A DNA stretch of 64,000 bases from Hydrogenophaga sp. (GCF_026125825.1 NZ_JAHCKK010000001.1:62001-126000), one strand, 5' to 3'; positions 53,592 through 62,540 are shown, numbered from the stretch's first letter. Notes: generated by a model not told the origin, from the letters alone. Made by a program: numbers and translations.

Positions 53592-55373
53592 ATGAAAAAA
53601 ATAACCCTTCGTATTGGCAGCGCCTCGGGCTTCTGGGGCGACTCCGAGTTCGCCGCCGCCCAACTGGTGCAGCGCGGCAACATCGACGTCCTGGTGTTCG
53701 ACTACTTGGCCGAAATCACCATGTCGCTGCTCAGCCGCGCCAAGGCCAAAGACCCGGCACAGGGCTATGCACCGGATTTCGTGACCACCCTCCAGCCCCT
53801 GATGAAGGAACTGAAGTCGCGCGGCATCAAGGTCATTGCCAACGCGGGCGGTGTCAACCCGTCTGCCTGTCGCGCTGCGCTGGTGGCTGCAGCCCAGGCC
53901 GAAGGTGTCGATCTGAACATCGCCGCCGTGCTGGGCGACGACCTGATGCCCCAGGTTGAGGCCCTGCGCTCGGCCAACATCCAAGAGATGTTCGCGGGCA
54001 GCCCCTTTCCACAAAAAGTCATGAGCGCCAACGCCTATCTGGGCGCCTTCCCGATCGCCGCGGCGCTCGATGCCGGCGCCGACGTCGTGGTCACTGGCCG
54101 CTGCGTCGACAGCGCGGTCACACTGGCGCCGCTTATCCATGCCTTTGGCTGGACCGCCGCCGACCACGATCTGCTCGCGCAGGGCAGCCTGGCTGGTCAC
54201 CTGATCGAGTGCGGCACGCAGGCCACCGGCGGCAACTACACTGACTGGGATTCGGTGCCGGGCTGGGACGACATGGGCTTTCCCATCGCCGAGTGCCGCG
54301 CCGACGGCAGCTTCGTCATCACCAAGCCCGAAGGCACTGGCGGGCTGGTCTGCCACTCCACGGTGGGCGAGCAGATGCTCTATGAAATCGGCGACCCGCG
54401 CGCCTACATCCTGCCCGATGTGGTGTGCGACTTCACCAGCGTCACGCTGACGCAGATCGGCCCCGACCGCGTCGAGGTCAAGGGCGCGCGCGGCCTCCCG
54501 CCGACCGATCAGGCCAAAGTCAGCGTCACCTACGCCGACGGCTTTCGGGCCATGAGCTTGTTCATGATCGGCGGCATCAACGCCGGCGCCAAGGGGCAGC
54601 GCGTCGGCGCCGCAATGCTGGCGCGCATGCGGCGACACTATGCACAGCTCGGTTGGCCCGACTTCACCGAAACTTGTGTCGAGGCCATCGGCGCTGAAGA
54701 CACCTACGGCCCCCACGCTCGGCCCGATGCGCGCGAAGTGATGCTCAAGGTCGGCGTGCGCCACCCGGTCAAGGACGCACTCGAACTGTTTTCGCGCGAA
54801 GTGGCGCCGATGGCCCTGATGTCGGCCCCGGCCATCACGGGCTTCACCGGTGGTCGACCCAAGGTGCAACCGGTGGTTCGGCTGTTTTCCTGCCTGATCC
54901 CCAAGACCCAGCTGGCCGCGAGCATCGACATGGGCGACAAGACCGTGGCGGCACCGCCATGGCACGGCCAGGCGTTTGATCCGGCGACCCTGCCCCAGGT
55001 CGGCGGCCCGCTGCCTGCCGCCGACGCCTATGCGCGCGGCACGCGCATAGTGCCGCTGGTGAAGCTGGCCTGGGGCCGCAGCGGCGACAAGGGCGACGCC
55101 GCCAACATCGGCGTCCTGGCGCGTCAACCCGGCTACCTGCCTTTCATCCGCGCCGCCCTGACCGAGCAGGCCGTGGCGGCCTGGTTCGCCCACCTCGTCA
55201 AGGGCAGCGTGCAGCGCTTTGACCTGCCCGGCACGCACGCGCTGAACTTTCTGATGCACGAAGCCCTGGGCGGCGGCGGCATCGCTTCGGTTCGCATGGA
55301 CTCGCAGGGCAAAGCCTTTGCGCAGATGCTGCTCGATTTTCCAGTCCCGATCCCAGCCGACTTGGCACTTTGA
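53592..55373 (+). CDS. AtuA family protein (acyclic terpene utilization; DUF1446)
   Basis: 593 residues from the ATG at 53592, about the size of pseudomonad AtuA. The N-terminal domain (residues 1-450) begins KKITLRIGSASGFWGDSEFAAAQL, with the DUF1446 landmarks KVIANAGGVNP near residue 80, DVVVTGRCVDSAV near residue 165 and GSLAGHLIECGTQATGGNY near residue 200. A smaller C-terminal domain starts near LVKLAWGRSGDKGDAANIGV (residue 490) and ends GGGGIASVRMDSQGKAFAQML. AtuA is essential for growth on citronellol/geraniol in pseudomonads but its reaction is not established. Its presence is the strongest hint of an isoprenoid or beta-methyl branched substrate here. Confidence 0.92.
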   Translation: MKKITLRIGSASGFWGDSEFAAAQLVQRGNIDVLVFDYLAEITMSLLSRAKAKDPAQGYAPDFVTTLQPLMKELKSRGIKVIANAGGVNPSACRAALVAAAQAEGVDLNIAAVLGDDLMPQVEALRSANIQEMFAGSPFPQKVMSANAYLGAFPIAAALDAGADVVVTGRCVDSAVTLAPLIHAFGWTAADHDLLAQGSLAGHLIECGTQATGGNYTDWDSVPGWDDMGFPIAECRADGSFVITKPEGTGGLVCHSTVGEQMLYEIGDPRAYILPDVVCDFTSVTLTQIGPDRVEVKGARGLPPTDQAKVSVTYADGFRAMSLFMIGGINAGAKGQRVGAAMLARMRRHYAQLGWPDFTETCVEAIGAEDTYGPHARPDAREVMLKVGVRHPVKDALELFSREVAPMALMSAPAITGFTGGRPKVQPVVRLFSCLIPKTQLAASIDMGDKTVAAPPWHGQAFDPATLPQVGGPLPAADAYARGTRIVPLVKLAWGRSGDKGDAANIGVLARQPGYLPFIRAALTEQAVAAWFAHLVKGSVQRFDLPGTHALNFLMHEALGGGGIASVRMDSQGKAFAQMLLDFPVPIPADLAL

Positions 55374-55416
55374 CAACTTTCGCCCCTGCCCCCAATCCAA
55401 GACAGAGAAATACACC

Positions 55417-56610
55417 ATGAACACCTCGGCCACTACCGCGATAGCCAACACGGCTTCCACCGCCTTGAGCGCGCGTATCCGCGACGTGCAGGAAGCCACC
55501 CGCGGCGTCACCACCCTGTACCCGCGCAGCTACATCCTCCAGTGCATCAAGGAAGATCGCTTCCCCGACGAGCTGTGGCAAAAGCTCGGCGAGTTCGGCC
55601 TGCTCGGCCTGTCCGTCCCGGAAGAGTATGGCGGCTCCGGAGGCGGCGTACTGGAGATCACCGCGCTCAATGAAGCGCTGGCTTTGGCCGGCGTGCCCAC
55701 GCTGTTCCTGGTCGTCACAGGGCTGGGCCGGGTACCGATCATGCGCCACGGCACACCCGAGCAGATCAGGAAATACGTCACGCCGACTTGCACCGGCGAG
55801 AAGAAGTTGTGTTTTGCCATCACCGAGCCCAATGCCGGCACCAACAGCTTTGCCATGACCACACTGGCCACACCGGACGGCGATGGCTGGGTGCTCAATG
55901 GCCAAAAGGTCTTCATTTCTGGCGCGCGCGATGCCGACTACATGCTGGTGATCGCACGCACCACCAAGGCAGGCGAGGTGAAGCATCGCACCGACGGCAT
56001 CTCGCTGTTCGTGCTTGACATGAAAACGCCCGGAATCCAGCTGACGCAACTCAACATCCAGGTCGAAACCGCCGAGCGCCAGTACATGGTGTTCTTTGAC
56101 AACGTCAAGCTGCCCGCCGACGCACTGATCGGCGAAGCCGGCAAGGGCGCCAAGCTGATGTTCGAAGGCCTGAACTCGGAGCGCCTGCTGGCCGCTGGAG
56201 CCGCAATCGGCTTGGGCGACTATGCGCTGGCCAAGGCGGTAGCCTATTCGAAGGAGCGTAAGCCCTTCGGCAAGCCAATTGGCTCCTACCAGGCACTGCA
56301 GCACCGTATGGCGCAGGCCAAGGCGCAGATCGAGGCAGCGCGGCTGATGACCTACAACGCCGCCGAGCGCTTCGACGCCGGCGAGGATGCTGGTGCCCAC
56401 GCCAACATGGCCAAGCTGCTGGGCTCGCAAGCGGCGGTGGCCGCCGTAGAGGCCGCGCTGCAAACCCACGGCGGCTACGGATTCGACCGCGACTACGACA
56501 TCATCACGTTGTGGCCCATGGTGCGCCTGCTGGAAATCGCGCCCATCAACAACGAGATGCTGCTCAACTACATCGGCGAACATGTATTGGGCTTGCCTAA
56601 GTCATACTGA
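55417..56610 (+). CDS. acyl-CoA dehydrogenase (APIN-tail subgroup)
   Basis: 397 residues from the ATG at 55417. Landmarks are SVPEEYGGSGGGVLE, FAITEPNAGTNSFAMTT, KVFISGARDADYM and QTHGGYGFDRDYDIITL. The C-terminus reads IAPINNEMLLNYIGEHVLGLPKSY-like, aligning with the copies at 3427 and 27906. This tail has no classical EGT glutamate. As the last metabolic gene after atuA, it could be the AtuD-like dehydrogenase that makes the beta-methyl enoyl-CoA. That role is inferred from position. Confidence 0.92.
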   Translation: MNTSATTAIANTASTALSARIRDVQEATRGVTTLYPRSYILQCIKEDRFPDELWQKLGEFGLLGLSVPEEYGGSGGGVLEITALNEALALAGVPTLFLVVTGLGRVPIMRHGTPEQIRKYVTPTCTGEKKLCFAITEPNAGTNSFAMTTLATPDGDGWVLNGQKVFISGARDADYMLVIARTTKAGEVKHRTDGISLFVLDMKTPGIQLTQLNIQVETAERQYMVFFDNVKLPADALIGEAGKGAKLMFEGLNSERLLAAGAAIGLGDYALAKAVAYSKERKPFGKPIGSYQALQHRMAQAKAQIEAARLMTYNAAERFDAGEDAGAHANMAKLLGSQAAVAAVEAALQTHGGYGFDRDYDIITLWPMVRLLEIAPINNEMLLNYIGEHVLGLPKSY

Positions 56611-56754
56611 GCCGATGGCCGTCATCCCCGGTACCGACCACCCAGACCGAGACCGATGTTCGCAATACGGTCGAGGCCTCCGTCCGCCGTTTTCGGGGTC
56701 GTCTGAGCTTTCGACCCGACATCATTGGCAGGCCTCGCTACTCGTTTTCGGATG

Positions 56755-57564
56755 ATGTGTGCCGTGCGCTCCCTCCCCACTTTCGAAGCAGCCAAGCGGC
56801 CGCGAGGCCGCCCACGCAAGACGCCGCAGGCGCGAAATGAAGGCAATCGCCGCCAAGATGTCGTCAAGGCCGCGGCCAAACTGTTTCGACGCTACGGCTT
56901 CAACGGCACGAGCACGCGCGACATCGCCTGCGCCGTCGGCATGCATTCCGGATCACTGTTTTGTCACTTCAAAAGCAAGGATGCGCTATTGCATGAAGTG
57001 ATTCAGGAAGGCATGCGCAGCGCGATGGCGCGCCAGATGATCGTGCTACTTGCCGAGCATGACGCTGTGACCACGCTGCGGCAATTGATCCGATCGCATT
57101 TCGAAACGATTCTGGGACCAAACAGCGACTTCATGCATGTGGTGCTCTACGAGTCGCGCTACCTCAATGCTATGCAGCACAAAGTCATCGCGAAGCTGCA
57201 AGGTGAATACGAAGCGACATGGACGTCCGTGCTCCAAGAGCTCTCGTTGACTGGCTGCTTGCAAGTCGAGGTTCCGGTTGCGCGCCATTTGCTCTTTGGT
57301 GTGCTGAACGGGTCAGCGCAGTGGTTCAAGTCTGAAATGGGAATCTCGATTGATGACCTGACCGACGCAGTGGTGGCCCTGTGCAAGATGACCAAGACAG
57401 TCACACCCGGCATGACCGAAGGCGAAATTCGTAAGATCGACAAGGAGAAAGTCAAGATCACGATCAAGCACGGCGAGATCAAACACATGAACATGCCCCC
57501 CATGGCCATGGTGTTCAATGTCAAGGACAAGGCCATGCTGGACAAGGTTCAGCCGGGTGAGTGA
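56755..57564 (+). CDS. TetR-family regulator fused in frame to a truncated CusF-like copper-binding domain
   Basis: 269 residues from the ATG at 56755 (another ATG lies just upstream at 56752). Residues 1-215 are a TetR protein: RRQDVVKAAAKLFRRYGF, TRDIACAVGMHSGSLFCHFKSKDALL. From 57412 the chain switches to a CusF-type sequence: MTEGEIRKIDKEK, IKHGEIKHMNMPPMAMVF (histidine and methionines that would bind copper) and AMLDKVQPGE. A TGA at 57562 stops it, but the same frame continues with IQFTVIQDGG and ends at 57630 as a normal CusF end would. So the C-terminal part is a nonsense-truncated copper protein with its secretion signal missing. The regulator part may still work on the adjacent operon. 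Confidence 0.78.
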   Translation: MCAVRSLPTFEAAKRPRGRPRKTPQARNEGNRRQDVVKAAAKLFRRYGFNGTSTRDIACAVGMHSGSLFCHFKSKDALLHEVIQEGMRSAMARQMIVLLAEHDAVTTLRQLIRSHFETILGPNSDFMHVVLYESRYLNAMQHKVIAKLQGEYEATWTSVLQELSLTGCLQVEVPVARHLLFGVLNGSAQWFKSEMGISIDDLTDAVVALCKMTKTVTPGMTEGEIRKIDKEKVKITIKHGEIKHMNMPPMAMVFNVKDKAMLDKVQPGE

Positions 57565-57630
57565 ATTCAGTTCACCGTCATTCAAGACGGCGGCAAGTTG
57601 GTCGTCACCGACATCAAGCCAATGAAATGA
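57412..57630 (+). pseudogene. CusF-like copper-binding protein remnant (internal stop)
   Basis: Reading through the TGA at 57562-57564, frame 57412-57630 gives a near-complete CusF_Ec domain: GEIRKID, IKHGEIKHMNMPPM, VKDKAMLDKV, then IQFTVIQDGGKLVVTDIKPMK and a second stop. No signal peptide precedes it, because the TetR frame runs straight in. A strong terminator follows. The join must have formed by deletion between a TetR gene and a cusF gene; the stop inside the domain shows later decay. Confidence 0.75.
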
Positions 57631-57665
57631 CTGGCTGGCTGAACCAATGGGTCGGTTGATGTGAA

Positions 57666-57695
57666 GGGATCGGTTGTTGAGGCCGATCCCTTTTT
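57666..57695 (+). terminator. rho-independent terminator after the TetR-CusF frame
   Basis: GGGATCGG pairs with CCGATCCC (8 bp, loop of 9) and is followed directly by CTTTTTG-type T-run on the plus strand. It closes the plus-strand transcription unit and probably belonged to the original cusF gene. Confidence 0.8.
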
Positions 57696-58037
57696 GCATG
57701 GCGCGCTTTGGTGTGCCCGCTCGGACACGGCCTCGCAATCAATGGGCATCTTCAGCTTGATTTCCGATCCTTCCCCTATCCACCAAACCCCATGTGCGCA
57801 ACATGCTGAATAGATAACCAGCATACGCATACTTGGGCCGTGACCCTCCCGTGCTGACCAAGAGGTCATACGGCAAATTCCTTGGTTCGGACGGGCTAAG
57901 CCCGGAAGCAAGAGCGATGGCCGAAACGTTCATTCCAAAACCAACCGCTTGGAAAAACGTCTTTGCCTGCGGAAATTCGTCTACCAACGTCCGCATCCAC
58001 GGAAAAACATCTACTCAGACGCGGGCGTCGATGTATT
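57696..58037. other. gene-poor stretch between terminator and IS66 end
   Basis: About 340 bases with no recognisable gene. A minus-strand frame of 85 codons (57739-57996) contains LVDEFPQAKTFFQAVGFGMNV but resembles no family I know and has no ribosome-binding site or partner. It may be a fragment left by the insertion at 58038. I see no convincing promoter or repeat. Confidence 0.4.
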
Positions 58038-58285
58038 GTAAGCGGCCAGCCATCCCATCTTGACGGTGGAGGCAAGGGCAAGCCAGTGGTCAGGCGGACG
58101 GTCCCCAGCGATGCGGCAACAACTCGTCGACCCGATGGAACGGGTGCGCCAGCAGCCTCTCCAGAACGTCCTTGAGGTAGACCCACGGATCGTGTCCGTG
58201 CAGCTTGGCCGACTGCACCAGACTCATCACGACGGCGGCGCGCTGGCCTGCCAGTTCGCTGCCGCAGAAGAGCCACGCTTTGCGG
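58038..58285 (-). mobile_element. IS66-family insertion sequence, 3' end remnant with TnpC C-terminus
   Basis: The minus strand encodes the last residues of an IS66 transposase: RKAWLFCGSELAGQRAAVVMSLVQSA, GHDPWVYLKDVLERL and ELLPHRWGPSA before a stop at 58090. On the plus strand the outer edge at 58038 starts GTAAGCGGCC, the terminal-repeat pattern of IS66 elements. Only about 65 codons remain; the rest of tnpC is replaced at 58286 by a palindrome and the recombinase genes. The element is therefore dead and was probably the target of the later insertion. Confidence 0.82.
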
Positions 58286-58305
58286 TCATGCGAAGCTTCG
58301 CATGA
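58286..58305. repeat. perfect 20-bp palindrome at the IS66/recombinase boundary
   Basis: TCATGCGAAGCTTCGCATGA is a perfect 20-base palindrome built from two facing copies of a TATGCGAAG-like word. The same word recurs at 58329-58338 and, inverted, at 58398-58407 next to the recombinase stop codon. It sits exactly where IS66 homology ends, so it is a likely recombination site of the tyrosine-recombinase element. Confidence 0.6.
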
Positions 58306-58328
58306 TAGAAATAAGGCGAACTCCACTT

Positions 58329-58407
58329 TTATGCGAAGTCGGCACGACGCTGTGGAATCGGCACCCTGGGCAGGATCGCCGCAGGGCACCGACACTGCTT
58401 CGCATAA
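58329..58407. repeat. inverted repeats bounding the recombinase element end
   Basis: TTATGCGAAG (58329-58338) and CTTCGCATAA (58398-58407) are exact inverted copies 59 bases apart. Inside lie two direct TCGGCAC copies and a partly complementary CAGGGCACCGA. Such clustered, inverted subterminal repeats are expected of a site bound by tyrosine recombinases. Function inferred from position beside the recombinase gene. Confidence 0.55.
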
Positions 58408-59410
58408 TCACAGCGCTTGCAAGAACGCCAACAAGGCCTTGGGCGCGCGGTACCGCGCTTGCTTGATCTCCGGTTGCTTCAGCCGCGCCAGCGCGCGCTC
58501 CTTCATGGCCAGGTCCGCCTCGACGTACATGTGAGTTGTCGAAGGGCTCTCGTGACCCAGCCAGAGCGCAATCTCGCAGGGATCTACCCCAGACTGCAGC
58601 AGGCTCATCGCAGTCGAGTGGCGCACGATATGAGGCGACACCGACATCGTCTTGAGTTGCACGTGTTTGACCGACGCCACCTCGACAGCCAGCTTCAGCC
58701 GCTGGGCGACGTTGGCTCGAGTCATCGTGCGCCCGTCTCGCGTGGGCAGCAGTGGAGACTCCTGGCGCAACTGCGGATTCAAGTGCAGCCAGTCGCGACG
58801 GCCCGAGCCGCACTCTTCCACAGTGGCAACGAGCGCTGCTTGCGCCCCTTGCCGTGCAGCCGGATGCTGTTGCTCGGCCCAAGCACGACGTCGGCCACGC
58901 GCACGCCGACGATCTCGGAGACGCGAGCGCCCGTGTTGAACAGGAGCGTCAGCATCAGTCGGTCTCGCTGCCCGATCCAGGTGTCGGTCGCCACATCGAT
59001 CACCGCCAGCATCTGCTCGTGCGGCACGAAGCCGACCATGTTGCGCTCGAAGCGCTTCATCGGCACGGCCAACGCGTTCTCGATCACGCCCAGGTTCGCA
59101 GGATCACGCCTGGCGGCGAACTTCAGGAACGCTCGCACCGCAGCCAATCGAACATTGCGACTGCGCACGGAGTTGTGCCGCTGGGCCTCCAGGTGATCCA
59201 GGAAGTCGGACAGAAACCGAGCATTGAGGTTGGCCATCGTCATCTCGTGTGCCGGTAGGCGCAGCTTGTCTTCGGCGAAGCGCAGCAACAGCACGAGGTG
59301 TCCCGGTATGACGCCACCGTGCGCGGGCTCAAGGCTCGCTGCTGAACCATGTAGTCGGTGAAGAATTCCTGCACGAGGCCGGCGAACGTCGGTGTGGTCT
59401 GACGGCTCAT
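58408..59410 (-). pseudogene. tyrosine recombinase with two frameshifts (last gene of a RIT-type element)
   Basis: On the minus strand the gene starts at the ATG 59410 with MSRQTTPTFAGLVQEFFTDYMV. At about 59300 the frame breaks after ASYRDT and continues one base off with VLLLRFAEDKL. At about 58800 it breaks again near LWKSAARAV and resumes as RDWLHLNPQLRQ through SPHIVRHSTAM and WLGHESPSTTHMYVEADLAMKERALARL. Catalytic residues remain in order: Arg in TGARVSEI, His/Arg in SPHIVRH, His in LGHE, Tyr in HMY. A full-length protein of about 330 residues would result if repaired. The ATG overlaps the stop of the upstream recombinase. Confidence 0.82.
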
Positions 59411-60180
59411 GACGCGCCCCCTTGCCCGACGACGCCGACGAAGCGCTCGAACCGAGCACCAATGGTGTCCATCAACTCCGGGATACCGGACAAATACCAG
59501 TAGGTGTCGGAGATCTTGGCGTGGCCCAGATAGGTGCACAGCCAGAACATCGCGTGGTCGATGGACTGGCCAGACTCGCGCCAGCGCTGCAAGCGCCGCA
59601 CCGCCATGGTGTGCCTCAGGTCGTGGATTCGGGGATAAGGGTGGTCGCCCCGGGCGCGCCAGCCAAGGCCTGGTTGCAGGCGCCGGAAGACGTTCTCGAC
59701 CGTGCGCGTGGGCAGATGCCCACCATCGTGCGAGACGAAGAACGGGGCGCGGTCTTCGGTGCTCTGGCATCGGTCTCGCGCCTGCCGGTACAGCTCAAGT
59801 TCCCGCACCGTGCTCGGATGAATCGGCAAGCAGCGGGACTTGTGGAACTTGGTCTGGCGCACGGTGATTGCGGCGGCCCGCAGGTCGACGTCACCCAGTG
59901 TGAGCTTCAGCGCTTCGGACAGCCTAAGGCCGGCCGCTGCGATCAGCCCGAACAGGTTGCGGTAGGTCAGCGCTCGAAGAGGCCAGGTCAAGCTCAGTCG
60001 GTCGGCAGCGTCGAGCAACTGGATGATCTCCTGATGTGTGTAAATGTGGGGCGCCAGCCGCTCAATGTGCAGCGTGATTACTGGCTCGCGCTCAGTTCGC
60101 ACGCGGGCGTGCTCTGGGTCTTTCAGCAGCGGCTCGCCGGCGACCAGACAGCATGGTTCTTGCACGGGCACTTTGCATGA
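59407..60180 (-). pseudogene. tyrosine recombinase, N-terminally truncated (middle gene of a RIT-type element)
   Basis: About 255 codons of recombinase-like sequence on the minus strand, beginning near 60180 where the dnaE2 gene starts on the other strand. The catalytic domain is complete: APHIYTHQEIIQLLDAADRLS, AGLRLSEALKLTLGDV with the first arginine, RIHDLRHTMAV, LGHAKISDTYWYL with the tyrosine. The N-terminal core-binding domain is missing. The stop overlaps the start of the next recombinase (ATGA), the compact layout of recombinase-in-trio (RIT) elements. The first of the usual three genes is absent. Confidence 0.8.
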
Positions 60181-60189
60181 GGTGTCATC

Positions 60190-62127
60190 GTGGTTGAACG
60201 ATCGACATCGCTGCCCGACTACGCGGAACTGCGCTGCGTCTCCAACTTCACGTTCCTGCGAGGCGCGAGCAAACCGGAAGAGTTGGTCGAAAGAGCCAAG
60301 AAGCTGGGATACAAGGCGCTGACGATCGCAGATGAATGTTCCATGGCTGGCGTCGTTCGCGCGCACGTCGCCGCCAAAGCAGCGGAGTTGCCACTGGTGC
60401 TGGGGTCACAGTTCGTCGTCGAGCCGCGCAACGAAACGGAAGCGCCGGTCACTCTTGTTGTTCTCGCGCAGAACCTCAACGGCTACGGCAACCTGTGCGC
60501 CTTCATCACCAAACTGCGCCGCTCTTCCGAGAAAGGAACGTACCACCTCACGCTGGACAACGTCACAGGGGCTGAGCTCACGGACTGCCTGGTCCTGCTG
60601 TGCCCGAACCGCAAGGTCACGGAGTCCCAGTTGGAGGCTATGGGCCTGTGGACGCTCAGCAACTTTACTGGTCGTTGCTGGATTGGCGTGGACCAGGTTC
60701 GACGGCTGGACGATGAGCTCTGGTTGCACCGTATGCGCACCCTCTCAGAGAAGACCGCCCTGCCCCTTGTGGCGGTTGGGGATGTGCACATGCATGTGCG
60801 CTCCAGAAAGCCGGTGCAGGATGTCCTGACCGCCACTCGCATAGGCAAGCCGCTCACAGAGTGTGGCCATGAGCTGCAGCGCAGCGCTGAGCGCCATCTG
60901 CGCACCCGACTTCGGCTTTCACACGCCTTCCCGGCCGAATTGCTCGCCGAGACATTGAACGTCGTGTCCCGGTGCAACTTCAGCCTGGATGAACTTAAGT
61001 ACCAGTACCCCGATGAGGTGGTGCCAGAAGGGCAGACGGCCGCCAGCTTCCTGCGTCAAGTGACCTATGAGGGTGCGGGTCGCCGATGGCCTGAAGGCAT
61101 CTCCTCAAAAGTGCAGGGGCAAATCGAACACGAGCTTTCGTTGATCTGTGAACTGCACTACGAGCACTACTTCCTCACGGTCTACGACATCGTGGCCTTT
61201 GCACGCTCCAGGCACATCCTGTGCCAAGGACGCGGCTCAGCGGCGAACAGCGTGGTCTGCTACTGCCTCGGGGTCACCGAAGTGGAACCAGCGCGCATGT
61301 CGGTCTTGTTTGAACGCTTCATCTCGAAGGAGCGCAACGAGCCTCCAGACATTGACGTCGACTTCGAGCATCAGCGGCGCGAGGAGGTCATTCAATACCT
61401 CTACAACAAGTATGGCCGGGACCGGGCCGCACTCACCGCCGCGGTGATCACGTACCGCCCCAAGTCGGCCATCCGAGACGTGGGGAGAGCGTTGGGGTTC
61501 GACCTGGAAACGGTGGACGCCATCGCGAAAGGTCAGAAGTGGTTTGATGGCTCCGCGGTGCGCGAGGAACGGTTCGAGGAACTGGGGATTTCCGTCGACG
61601 ACCTCGCTGTGCACCAGCTCATCACGATCACGAGCCAACTCATCGGGTTTCCTCGGCACCTGTCTCAGCACACCGGTGGATTCGTCCTGACGCGCGATTT
61701 GCTTTGCCGCATGGTTCCGGTAGAGAACGCTTCCATGCCGGACCGCACCGTCATTGAATGGGACAAGGACGACCTCGACGCCGCGGGCCCGCTCAAGGTG
61801 GATGTCCTGGCCTTGGGCATGCTCTCGGCCATCCGCCGCGCACTGGACATGATTGGCCAGCGGCGCGGATACGAATTCAGCATGCAGGACATCCCTGCGG
61901 AAGACGCCGAGACCTATGACATGGTCTGCAAGGCCGACACCGTCGGGGTGTTCCAGATTGAAAGCCGGGCTCAGATGAGCATGCTGCCTCGACTCCAGCC
62001 TCGATGCTTCTACGACCTCGTCATTGAGGTGGCCCTAGTTCGGCCGGGACCGATTCAGGGCGGCATGGTGCATCCGTACTTGAATCGTCGCCAAGGCAAG
62101 GAGCCGGTCAGGCGTTGCCCCAAGTGA
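60190..62127 (+). pseudogene. dnaE2: error-prone DNA polymerase DnaE2 (ImuC), 3'-truncated
   Basis: 645 codons from the GTG at 60190, compared with about 1050 in intact DnaE2. The N-terminal PHP domain (YAELRCVSNFTFLRGASKPEEL) and the palm with RGSAANSVVCYCLG and the catalytic aspartates of PPDIDVDFE are present; VKVD-like and QHTGGFVLTR segments follow. Homology ends near 62108, after HPYLNRRQGKEPV, where the reading frame runs into five foreign codons and a stop. The fingers-end, helix-hairpin-helix and OB domains are missing. imuA and imuB, its usual upstream partners, are also absent. It is very probably non-functional. Confidence 0.87.
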
Positions 62128-62540
62128 TGGGTGTAGCGCGGACCTTCTGGGAGAAGGCGACAGCGACACACGTCTACTGCGCCCACCCTACCCACGTTTT
62201 TGCGATGTCTTGGCGCCACCGTGCACTGGGACCAATTAAGGCCATGAACAACAGCGCGTGGCAAGCAGCGCGCTCAAGGGCTGGTCTGGGCGATCTGCAT
62301 GTCCACGACCTTCGCCATACTGTGGGCATGCGACTGCGTGAGGCCGGCGTCAGTGAGTCGACCCGGCGGGACGTTCTGTGGCACAGCAATCGCTCCGTCA
62401 CGGACCACTACTCAATGGCCCAGATTCGAGAGATCCATGAGGCCCTAGAGAAGATCACGCAGCCGACAAATGGCTGGAACAAGAGCCTCCAGGCACTGAA
62501 GGCAGAGCATGCGTTGCGAAAAGCCAGCAAGCAGGTGTAG
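62109..62540 (+). pseudogene. phage-type integrase, C-terminal fragment
   Basis: The frame ending at 62540 encodes the catalytic C-terminal third of a tyrosine integrase: MNNSAWQAARSRAGL, LHVHDLRHTVGMRLREAGVS and a final HYSMAQIREIHEALEKI with the active-site tyrosine. The second histidine region reads VLWHSNRSV rather than LGH. Everything before about residue 30 matches no integrase start and joins directly to dnaE2 debris at about 62108. It lies 104 bases from the 3' end of tRNA-Arg, as expected for an island integrase next to its attachment site, but it is inactive. Confidence 0.78.

Larger units (their letters stand above)
58286..60180 (-). mobile_element. decayed RIT-like tandem tyrosine-recombinase element
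   Basis: Two overlapping tyrosine-recombinase genes on the minus strand, with palindromic repeats at the distal end, match the distal two thirds of a RIT element. The proximal end is missing: recombinase sequence stops at about 60180 against dnaE2. One recombinase is frameshifted twice, the other lacks its N-terminus, so the element cannot move on its own. It abuts an IS66 fragment on one side and a truncated dnaE2 on the other. Confidence 0.7.

Noticed and set aside
53439-55514. 691-codon open frame on the minus strand opposite atuA
   Set aside because: GC-rich antisense frame without motifs; atuA on the plus strand is a clear family match.
57739-57996. 85-codon minus-strand frame
   Set aside because: No ribosome-binding site, family resemblance or coupling to another gene; noted only as possible debris.
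58779-59462. Separate 227-codon recombinase gene
   Set aside because: Its N-terminal third is out-of-frame sequence; the real N-terminus lies in another frame from 59410, so it is part of one frameshifted gene.
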